A DNA stretch of 64,000 nucleotides, from NCBI RefSeq assembly GCF_000003815.2, contig NC_049988.1:18549598-18613597 (forward strand), in the 5' to 3' direction. A program made the position numbers and the translations under genes. The notes under the pieces are model-generated. The model had not been told where the DNA came from. It did no database searches and worked only from the letters and a program-made list of their open reading frames with translations. Below are positions 35,501 to 47,500 of this stretch, in pieces; within the stretch, counting starts at the first letter, position 1; the number at the start of each line of letters is the position of its first letter. This DNA is from Branchiostoma floridae. Lineage: Eukaryota > Chordata > Leptocardii > Amphioxiformes > Branchiostomatidae.

Positions 35501-38500
35501 TGCATGCAACATGTACAAAAACATGTATGTATCCATCCAACTCTATCACTTCCTCTATCACACATCATTACATATTTTTTCAAAAAGATCACAAGGTTCT
35601 CTTCTTAGACCTTTACATCATTATCAATATATGAGTGAGTTTGTACATGTAGCTATCATGTTGTCCATCTCTGCCACCTGTTGCACTTTACATACAATTC
35701 ACTAGGTGGCTCTCCTACACAGGACTGTACTCACTATGCAGCTATCTTGATAAATTTCCTTAGCAGCTGCACGCTCTCATCTTCAGCACATGTCCGCTAT
35801 TTACTACGCAGCTATCTACTCAAACTCTACCACCTGCTGCACTTTGCACACAAATCACTAGGTGGCTCCCCTACTTACTATGCAGCTATCTTGATGAATT
35901 TCCTGAGCAGCTGCACTCTCTTGCCGACCTGCGGAGTAAGGCACATCTCCCTCACCACTTTTAACTATGTGGCTATCTAACTATCCCTTACATGCACTTT
36001 GCAGACAAATCACTGGGTGGCACTCCTACACCGCGCTGTACTTACTATGCAGCTATCTTGATGAATTTCCTGAGCAGCTGCACCCTCTTGCCGACCTGCG
36101 GAGTAAGGCACATCTCCGTCACCACCCAGAACTGAACCTCGTTAAAACGGCGCAGCAGAAGGTCAAGGTTTGACGTGATCTTTCCGAACTTGTGCCGCCC
36201 GAAAATGTGGTAGATGAGTTCGTTCTGTGAGGACGGGGAAAATGGCAAATTATTTAGTGCTTGACGTCACATCGTGCTTCCTACATCGTGCTCTCCTCCA
36301 GTATATAAAAGTATACATTCTGCTTCATTTTAAAATGTACAAGTATTTAGGAGTTAGTATATTTGGGAATAGTGCTACACTGTACCCCTGTAGCTGTAGA
36401 TTTAGATGGAATATAACATAATTTCCTTACACTTCTACTTAAGTCATCTAACCCAATGCATTTAGCCCATATGAGGCAAGAAAATGCAATGAAGATCATT
36501 GTCATTGCAATTGCCTTGCCTTGACCACAGTGGTAAATAAAAGTACTATTGAGTTAAATTCTCACATCGCTATACTATTCATTAGACATCCACAGCAACA
36601 GTTTCTTTCCCCGGACCAGCAAACTATAGAATTCTCTCAATGACAACTTTTTCCTTCTGTTCACAACCTTCCAGCATCTCCTTGCATAATCCCATCCACC
36701 AACCAACACCTTAGTTCATTGCCTTGAAGTGGTTGAATGGCCTTGCTCTGAAGAAACCCGTCAAAAATAAAAATCTTACTTCATGCACACAGTTGAAGAG
36801 TTCCCAGTCGTACAGAGTCATCTGGTAAGCCATCTCTCTGGAGCTCATCAGTTCTATGGTGGCACATGTACTCTGTTTGGGCCCCTCCTGTTCTGGTAGT
36901 GGTGTCTGTGGGTGACAGAGAAGGTAGAATTGTGTCAGTACAAGGTGAATGTAGTCCCATAGCCTTTTTGATGCCACAGGGACAGTGTTTTTTCTGTGTA
37001 AATGTAGCCCCATGCCTTTTTGAGGCTGTGGTGGCAGTGTTTTGGGCCCCTCTGCTCTGGTAGAGCCACGTCTGTGTGACGGAGAAGGCAGAGTCGTTAA
37101 AATGTAGGTAAAGGTAGCTATAGCCTGTGGGGACAGTTGATTGTTATCCACTGTGTCTAGGGTATCCCTCTTCTTCTATTGCCTTTCAACTTCCCAAAAG
37201 AAGCCAGCCACTTGATGCTACAGAGTGAGTCAGTACTCTATACTGTTACAAAGTTAGAATTGTAAAACACATACTCTGTTTCAAACACTTCTGTAGTGTT
37301 ATGGTAGACGCATCTGTTTGTGAGAGCTAAGGTGTAGTTAGTCAGTAATTATTAGTTGAAATTGTTTTTTGTTAGAGAACCTGTCCCATGTTGAAAATCC
37401 CAAATCAGCACTCTCTCCCAAAACAAATGCCAGTTGCACCTAGAAGGTCAGTGAAAGAGGCTAACTGTAAAGCAAGTACAAGTCCTAAACAGTACGGACG
37501 TCGTTGTGACTAACATCGACATTTAGCTGCAAATCCTGTACGCACTTGTAACATTATCCTGTTATCTTGGGCTTAGCTCCATGTATTACTTAAAGCCACC
37601 AAGTGTGTGCATCCATATGGGGGTCTTGCACAGACTTATCCCAATTTCAGACTAGTAATCTGTGATATGGAGTAAGTGTGAGTGAGCTAACACTGAACAA
37701 TCAAACAATTAATGCCCACCACCAGGGCAGGACGATCTAACCTGGCGTCCTTTCGATGATCAAATAACTGGAGGGATAACTGAAATGTCAAACCTTTTCC
37801 ACCGCTTGTCTTCAACCGGTGGACACAAAGCCTTACGAAGGTCAAACCCATTACCTCAAGTGTTATATGGAGACTTCCTTGAGACTTTAAAGTCTCAAGA
37901 AGGTCACCTTATCTTCTTATAACACTGATAGACCCTGCAACTTGGAGAGATTTTTGAAAGATCCCTTCATGTTGCAAGGTCTTAATCGGTTTGTCGTTTC
38001 TGTCAAGGGTGGCATTTCTACTGAAGAACAACTTCATTTCCAAGATCTCCAAGACCACGTAATTCATTTCCTTTGGTCTCTGACATTTAAGAGCTAGTTA
38101 TATCACAGTACAAAATGAAAATATTGCACTCATATATGCTATAATTCTTTCTTCTATGCTATGATTTTAACTCCCAGAACATTTTTGCTCAATAAACCAT
38201 TGATATAAACAGAAAGCTATCAGGAAAAGTTGGGGAAGGGAATTTCCTGAGCAGCCTTTGTAACTTCTGCTTCTCTTATTGGGTCAGTTAGTCCTCACTC
38301 TTAGTGAGCAATTAAATTGGTTTAGGGAAAAGAGAATGATGCTGTTTCAGTTACCATGTAACCAGTTACCTTGGCGTGGCGTTCTTGCGACAAAAACCAT
38401 TAAGTTTGAAAAAACCTGTTTCCGTGTTGATCCCCGCCCCCAAAAAATACATTTCTTTGAATCCGAGAACCAACTGAAACTTAATTGGTGTGGCCTTAAG

Positions 38501-41500
38501 GATGAATTTTGGGTACAGCACTCACCAACGAGTCAAGATGTTCCCTTGGCGCGATGAAGAGTCTGCCGTTGAGACTGAGTCCCGTTGTCACGGAAACGTC
38601 AGACTCTTTCAACACAACTCTTTCTGTATGGACAAAACAGGCAGGCTTAATATCACAGCCATCGCCGTAAACATACAACAATCATTTTCAAAGCACAATG
38701 ACTACAGCTACAGTCAAACCTGTATTAGGGGCCACCTCTACAGAGGGGCTACCTGTCCATAGTGGCCACTTTTTGTCGGTCCCTTGGGTATTTTATCTAC
38801 AAGTTAGCACCTCTATACAGAGGCCACCTGTCTATAGTGGCCAAATTTGTCCGGTCCCTTGAGTGGCCGCTATAGACAGGTTTGACTGTATCTAGAATCC
38901 ATCTCCTATAATTCACTGCTATCAGTAAAAATCACAACCATATGTACAGAAGTTCCACAGCAGTACCACAAGAAGATGCTAGGAGGCACAAAAATCTAAT
39001 AATTTCATGGTGTCATCAAGACCTGCCCACATACCAAATATCAATGCAATTCATCCAGACCTTTTAGATTTATGCCGTCCATCCACAATCATACACACAA
39101 TCATACATTCACACACACCAGGATCATTAACTTATCTCCAAATTAACTCATCAATAACCAGGAGCGTTAACTAACCTCCAGATTAACTTATCAATAACCA
39201 AGGCCATTAACTAACCTTCAGATTAACTTATCACTAACCAGTATCAATAACTAACCTCCGGTTGACTTGACTTCACAGAGCACCAGATCCTCCCCCAGAC
39301 ACAGCTTCTCAGCTGTGCTCTGTACCGTCTCCTCTGCTGACGCCGAGATGGCAAGTCTTAAGGTGCTGTATGTGTGGTCAGCGAAGTACACCTTAAAGAT
39401 ATCTGAAACAAAGATTAAGAAACAGTTTGTTAAAATGGTTAAATGTTACAAAATGTCAATGTTGAACATGATAAATGTTATCAAAACTGGTGGAGAAAAA
39501 TTCAGGTTTTTCCAATGTATTACTTAAGGAACTGTGCTATAGAATTGTTTTAACAACAAATTTAAAACACAGCAAAATTAAGTTTAAGAAAATAAACAAA
39601 AACATCATCCCTGTCCCTGGTGCTGAAAACAATCTGAATACACCCCCTGTCCCTAGTACTGAATACACCATCACTGTCCCTGGTGCTGAAAACACCATCC
39701 CTGTCCCTAGTACTGAATACACCATCCCTGTCCCTGGTGCTGAATACACCATCCCTGTCCCTGGTGCTGAATACACCATCCCTGTCCCTGGTGCTGAATA
39801 CACCATCCCTGTCCCTGGTATTGAATACACCATCCCTGTCCCTGAATACAACATCCCTGTCCCTGAACACAACATCCCTGTCCCTGGTGCTGAACACACC
39901 ATCCCTGTCTCCGATACTGACAACAAGATCCCAAAATACCACCCCTGTCCATGAAAACACCTTCCCTGTCCCTGGTGCTGAATACACCTTCCCTGTCCCT
40001 CGTGCTGAATACACCTTCCCTGTCCCTGGTGCTGAATACACCATCCCTGTTCCTGGTACTGAAAACACTATCCCTTTCCCTGAAACATCATACCTGTTCC
40101 TGTTGATGACAAAAATCCCTGTCCCTAAAAAAAAGCCATCCTTGCCCCCCAAAAAAACACACCATCCCTGCTACAGTAACCAAGGTATCTACTACAGTAT
40201 TTTCAGCTGAAAGGCTAAGTTATATATTACACTTCATGTAAGATTTGCCAACAGTTCTGACTCTCTAGAATTCAGTTGCTACAGCAATTTACATTGTACC
40301 ATACAAATGCATGTCATATGTTCATTGGAAACTAATAATTCAATACATACTTTCGTCAGAAGGTTTTATTCTTCTCCTGCGTGTTTGTTTTTCCTCGGAA
40401 AGCTCCTTGGGGAGTCGGCGCAACGTTCCGGAGATGGAGGCACGGGACTGAGGTGTGAGAAACAAAAATAACACACATAAGTTTCCAAGCAAAACCTTTA
40501 GAATCTAACAGAATACTACAGGGGACAGTCCCATGAGGAAAAGATGAGAGGATAACAAAAGAGAGTGGACTGATTTGAGTTTAACAAAAGTCATGAGAGA
40601 GGCTGAGGACAGAGACAGGTGGAGGAGAATAGTGGATGGAGTCAAAGTGCCCCAATGACCCATACAGAGGTCAAGGGATAGGTGAGAATATTACAAACAC
40701 TACTGTCTAAACAAATCCATCCATCTCAAATACCTATCAGAAAGTTTTTTGCATTGAGAGTTTGACAGCTTAAGACAATGTCATGGCAAATCTGCATTGC
40801 AGCAATAGTATATCAAAATACTAAAAGATCTGAAACTTACCCTTACTTTCCTGAGAGTTGACACAGGTTTGGCATCACCATTAGAGTTGTCCCTACAGAC
40901 AAGAAATAGGGGAAATACATTAACACACATTTAGACCCACTGAAGGAAATAGCTTTACCTTTCTAGTTGATTAGAGTTTGGAGATCACAGCTCCTATATT
41001 GGCTGTAGGCATGGCGAATTTCAATCCAGGACCTGACATGCCTCTCTTACACCTGTCCAGTTTTAACCTTCCCAAATAAAGCTAGCTACTTCTTTGAGTT
41101 TTCCCCTGAGCTACCTATTTTTCACACCAAGTGAAGGGCACAACATTGGATCCTGTTAGGATTGGAACCCAAGAACTAATGATCCTGTCTCAGCAGCCTT
41201 ACTACAAGGCCACTGTGGGCACATTTTTTGTTTGGACACATGCAAATGATCCATGCATTGGATTCAAAACACACAAGAGTGCACATGCAATATTCAGAAC
41301 AGAATGACCAATCCATGCATTAGCCATGCTCTGCAAATGTAAGAAAGAAACACAACAACTTAGTACATTGCAATATTGACAATTCATTGACTATCTCTTT
41401 TCATTCAGGCTGGTTTTGCCAGAACATGAAATAAAGTTAAAATTCAGCTGCTTTCATCATTGGCCTTCTGCAAATAAATTCCACATCAACTCAGAGTCAA

Positions 41501-44500
41501 GATCTGCAGGCAATGCGAGGGCATGCAAAGCAACATACGTTTGGGCCACTTCATCACATGGAGAAGCAACAACAGTGTCCCCAACCACATGCAACAAGTG
41601 CGCAGCTTCTTAACGTACCTCCACCCTATAGTAGGCACCAGTATGGAGGAGGGAGTGAGGGACAGGAACACGGGAAGGTCGCCGTCCGGCCTACATCGTA
41701 ACAAGCAACACAAAAAAGGGTGCGTCGACAAACAAACAAGTGAGTGATTTGGGACTGCGATCATCCGGTGCAAGTACAGTACATGTGCGGCCATTGCATC
41801 AAGCTTGCGTGAGAGTGAACAGTGTTCAAAAGTTGACAGGTGATTGCTATAGACAGGATACTTGATACTTGGGCCAGTGAGACAACACATGCACAAGGTC
41901 ATTTGCATACATATGATTTGCATAGGTATGATCGATTTGCATACATGGGATCCAGCTTTGTACAGTAATATACATGTGCACCTGTCAGGTTCAATGCACT
42001 GGGGATATATTTCTTGGCCCCTTTCAGTATACTATAAGGACATTGAGCTGTGGATAGCAGCTAACCCTTCTCCAAAGTAAAGTTATTTTGGGGTCAAATT
42101 GTATTGTTTACAGAGTTAGCCAGCTTTCGATTTTTCTTTTGTCCCACACACTGTTTGGAAACCCACGTTAATTATTTTCTTTGAAAAATCTGTCATTTGA
42201 GCTGATGAAAATACATTTTTGTCCTGACTTCAAGTGAGGACATTCCTTCTGTTCAAATGCAAATTTGCTAACCACCAGACAAAGCACACATGTACAAGGC
42301 ACTTAAAGACACTGGGAGGAACAATTTTGGTATATTAAGGAGGTACTCACTCTGGCATGCTGCTCATTAGTTTCTCCAAGGCTGCAAGGTCTTCCTTTAA
42401 CTCAGGCCACGTCTGGCAGTCTTCTGATACAGCCAAGCACAATTCCTTTAAGACACAGTCAAGACAGTGAAGTTAGAACAAAGTTTCTTAACAAAAAAAC
42501 AAAACAAAGCTAAGTTTGATTAGAGTTTCCTTTACAGCTAAGCACAATTCCTTTAAACAGTCAAGACTATGTGCATATAAAGGGTTGCTCACCTATCAAA
42601 CACACTGTTTTTCAAAGTGGCGGAATTATGTAACTGGCAGACAAATGTTTAAGCAGGTTATATCTCCTTAAAGATCAGAGGTTTAAAAATAGAGATGTTG
42701 AACTTTATTGCTTAACAGTTGTACATGGAACAATGTATGGGCAGCAACTATTACATAAAGTACAAAATAAAGGTATAGAGTTAAACTTAATTACTATAAC
42801 AACAAGGGCTAGCATAAGTTTCTACAAAAAACATTCAGTCAAGTGGGACTAATCAGGAGTTTGGTATTTTTTCTAATAACAAAGCAGTCTTTTACATATA
42901 TGCCTAGTTCTGCTTTGAAGAAAAATATTCAAATCTGTCTGTAGCATCTGGTCCCTTGAAATCTTAGAGAAATGATTAGAAATCTTGATGAGAAACACAT
43001 GTTTTACCTCCAGAAAGGCTTTGATGGTCTTGCTCTCGATGAAGGCGTCCCCCACGATCCTGCTCCACTGCTGCACCATGTGTAGGACTCTCTTCTTGTT
43101 TGCCAGAGCGTAATCAACCAGCTCCTGGTCAGGCCCTGTCCGAACCTCCGCATGATAGGTGGGACGAGTTAAGGACAAAACTGGCAATCAATGAGCTTAG
43201 AAAGGTAAGATAAAGCAAGGCTCAAAATAGCACCTGCATAAAAATGCAGGTTAGTGTAGATAGAATTGGAACTGTGCAGGTATTTCTGTTGTCTACCTGC
43301 ACCTAACCTGCACTGGTCTATGTACTGGGTTTTACACATAAATGTCATATGATGTAAGTGTATGTGGATTGTTATAAGCTACAATGAATGTTACCACCTA
43401 GAAAGTAGAAAAGAAAAAAGTAGCAATGGTTCCTGAGCATTTCTAGAGTGATCCATACTTCTTGAATTCAGAATGGTGCAGGTAATTTTCAATGTAACCT
43501 GCACCAGTGCAGGTACGCAGAAAAAAGTATTTTGAGCCCTGTAAGGGCAACGGTCTGATGGCCTTTTTGAGGCCGAAGGGGTAGCGGGTTGTCATCTACT
43601 GTGTTTAGGTCACGATACTGGAAGGTGGAGCCCAACCCTCTCCTTCTGCCGCCTTTTACCTACCCAATGCTTTCATCTTGAGACTGGGCATTGCACGTTT
43701 CACATTTAATCAGCTTTTTACCTGCATGTATGCAGGTATGGTTTTGATGCTGGTGGGAACTTTTCGGTAGCCGGGGATGTAGGGCGCTGTATCTCGTGAA
43801 CGGATGGTGCGAGCACGACGATTTTTGGTACGTGGGTTGGGGGTGGTAGCCTAACACTCAGGTTTGATTTTGGGCCTCCTGGCGTTTGAACTTGACATTG
43901 CAGGTGGCATTTTTGGTGTTTTGGGGGCACTTTTGGCGCTGTGTGTCCGGAACGATACGCGCGATTGCGACGATTTTTGGTGCATGGGTGGGGGGTTGTT
44001 GCCTGTTGCCTAGGATTGACTTTGGGCCTTGTCGCGTTTGAACTTGACCCGGCAGGTCGAATTTTGTGTCCGGGAGGGGTGTTTCCGGAGTTATATCTTC
44101 TGAACGGCTGGTGCTGGCGCGATGATATTTGGCACATGTGTCGGCGGTGGCTGAATAATGCTCAATTTTGATTTTGGCGCCCTTGGTGCTTGAACTTGAC
44201 ATTTTAGGTTACCTTTTGTGCGGGCACGGGGCGTGCGCTGTATCTCCGGAACGCAAGGTGCCATTGTGTTGCCATTTGGTACGTGAGTTGTTTGTGGTGT
44301 CCTGGTGGTCAGGTTTGATTTTGGGCCTCCTAGTGCTTGAACTTGATACTGTATAGGTTGACCCTGTTTTAGTGTGGTTGGGGCATCCTCCCAATATCTG
44401 CTTGGTTTTAAAAACAGATTATGGTTGGGTGTAGAACCATCATCTGGCCTGGGCTACCTTCAATGTATCAGGTTACTTAGTGGCACTGACAGTTTGCCAG

Positions 44501-47500
44501 ATGACGGGAGTGTGCCAGATTATATATCTGTTGGTCAGGTATAATTGGAGTTTGCTTATTACTCTTTGTGGTGTTTCTAGAGCTGTATAGTACTGAGTTT
44601 TAAGTTCCGGTACAAGTTCCTTTACCCTGTTGGCAATCATGGTTGAACTTGAACTTAAACAGAAGAAGATGCAATTTTCTAATGTGGAGGAGAACTGTAT
44701 AGAGTGTGGGCATAAGAGTAAGGTATGTGTATGATTTGTCCTGTGTTTCTTTTTGTTTCTTTGGTAATGCCATTTCCATACTGTATACAGGTAATTTGTT
44801 GTTTTGGGCTAGTCATATTCGCTTGGTTTTTGGGCCTGCTTAATCTATGGTACAGGCAGGGTTAAGTGGTGGAGGCTTAGCTTTGTTCTGTTTTAAATTC
44901 AGTATCGTTTGTTGCATTTTGTCGCGGCAAATATATGATGAAATTCCCCTTCTAAGCAACTGCTCATTGGTTTGCGGGGATGTTTGCTGGGTGTTTGCTT
45001 TGACTACAACAGCTTCTGAACTTTTCAAAGCTTCCATTGCCAGCAGCTTGCCATCTATAAATGGGATTGACAAGGACATTTTTCATAGTAAATTATGCTG
45101 TTAAATTTGGCTTAGATACTACAGGAGATTTAGGTTTGGGTTGGATGGATTGAATGAAAATATCATACCACCCTGGGGACTAACTGTTGCTGCTGCATGG
45201 GGGCTACCACTATTCATGTTGTCTAATGTCTATGGAACTACAGATAAAAGTATCATTGGTCAAATTATGCGAGTAACATTCCGATGTCAAGTGAATAACA
45301 CCCCAGAAATAAATCTTTAATGAATATCATTGGAAGAACACAAACCAAGGAGACTTAGCAGCTGCATTAGGTCAGTACATTGAAATAGGAAGATATTAGT
45401 ATATCATGTGACAGAGTAACTACATGTGCATGGGCCATCTGAGACAAAAAAAGGTAGCGTCTCAACAACGTCAAAGTACTGTGGTTGGTTACATACTTAA
45501 GAAATCCAAAATAAGTAATGTTCATCCCTGTCCAAACTTACAAATTCAGAAAATGGAATTTCAGAGTCAGACTTTTGCATGGTGCACAACCAACACAGTA
45601 AAAAGCTCATTTTTCCAACCACGTACCACAGACAAAAAGGCAAAAATACACAATAGGTCTACAGAAACCCAATACATTTCATGCAGGCCTGAGGTCTACG
45701 AACTCTTGTTTTTCTTGTCTTGTCGATCTTTTTTTTTGCCCTCCCCTTCAAAAATGTGGCCTTTCTAGTGTTCCCTAAGCTTTACTCTCAGCCTGCCTGC
45801 TCCATTCACTTGCTGCTTATTTTTCTGACTTTGGAAGTGAAAACTTTCATCTCTTAATAAGTGTTTATCACCACAAATGCACACCTGGTGGACTGACAGC
45901 TGACGCATTTTACAGACACGTACAGTCGTCTCAGTGAATTTACCTTTCTGAAGACGTTAGTCTTTCAAAATCCAATGAAAGAAAACTAGTTATAATTGCC
46001 AATTAACTTTTAATCATGACAGAAGAAAAGCCATAGAAATTTGTTAATCAAAGAATCATCAGCTTCCATTATTTCTTAACAGTACAGCTCTTTCACTTGA
46101 CAATATGTGTAAGTGTCATTAGTTGCAATGAATAGCTGGAGTACGACTTGCTTAAGAAACTATTATTAAAGATTTCTGAAGTGTTTTTCTGCCTTGACAT
46201 ACAAGCTGTCTCAGAGAAAAACATCACTGCCAATCATCATGTTTTTTCACTGGAGTCTTTCAAAACCAAGCACAAAGAAAACCTACCTGGAAAATACAAT
46301 TATAACAGTCATTAAAACTGTTCATTCATTGATAAAATGATACTTGATACAATGTAGCTCTAGGAAGGGTTAAAGTAAGGCATGTAGGTTTTGGTTCCCT
46401 AGTGTCTTTTTGTTGGGACTGCAAGAGGCAATTTTGCTTCAGAGTTTGACAAAGAATCCGAGGAGGTTTGTTGCAGCTGTTATATGGTTGGACAAGTTTT
46501 CTACAATTTGCTTTCTATCGGGCAAGTAAATTAAAAAAAAATCACCAACTTTTCACTTGCCTGAAATTTAGATAACATGTTCTATGTATTGTCACTTCCA
46601 GCAATGGAGTTCTTTTATCATTATTAGCCAATAAAAAAAGATTTCCACTGTCAAAAGCTGAAGTAAAATTGCTTCTTACAGCCCAACAAAAAAACACTTG
46701 GGAAACAAAACCTACACGCCTTACTTTCCCAAGACCTACATTGTACCTAGTGAATTTTTTGATAGCTACAAAATAATTTCAGTTGGATTTTCTTTGTGCT
46801 TGGCTTTTAAATACTCCAGCGAAAAAACAAGAGGACTGACGGTGTTCTTTTTCTCTGAGACAGCTGCTCATGATGTATGTCAAGGCATTCATCAAACACT
46901 TCAGATATCTTCAAAGCCTCCTTGCTTGAATATTGTATAAGCAAGTTTCTAAAGCAAGTCTTCCACATACTGCAGCTACATGTATTCTATGCAACTAATA
47001 ACACTTACACATAGTGTCAAGTGGAAGAACTGTACTGTGAAGAAATAATTGCATCTGACCGTTCTTTGATTAAAATTTTCTACGGCTTCTCTTCTGTCAC
47101 AGTTTAGATCTAATCAGGTGCCATTATTTTTTCACAGTATGTGTTCTTTCTCTTGGCACTATGTGTAAGTGTCATTAGTAGTTTCGAAGAATAGCTTCAG
47201 TACGTGGAAGACTCCTTCAGAAACTATTATTCAACATATCTGAAGTGTTTTTCTTCCATGTACAGCAGCTATTCTTTGCAACTAATAACACTTACATGTA
47301 GTGTCAAGACAGTGAAAGTCTGTACTGTGAAGAAATAATTGCATCTGACGATTCTTTGATTAGAATTTTCAGTTTAAAATCAATTGTCCATTATAAGCAG
47401 TTTTCTTTCATTGGATTTTGAAGGACAAACTTTATATAAAATCTTCAGAAAGCTATATTTACTGAGACAACTGTAAATGCTTTTATTTAGCTGTCAGAAC

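Noticed and set aside
39475-40210. Long open frames of 129-196 codons on both strands
   Set aside because: They are produced by the 27-bp minisatellite, whose unit is a multiple of three, so all frames stay open. The encoded repeats have no start context or splice support.
41416-41923. Overlapping open frames on both strands in an Epac intron
   Set aside because: No domain, no paired splice sites and no start context. Neither strand is better supported than the other.
43660-44202. Minus-strand frames of 114 and 139 codons
   Set aside because: They follow the GC-rich tandem repeat and show unit-length periodicity rather than protein features.
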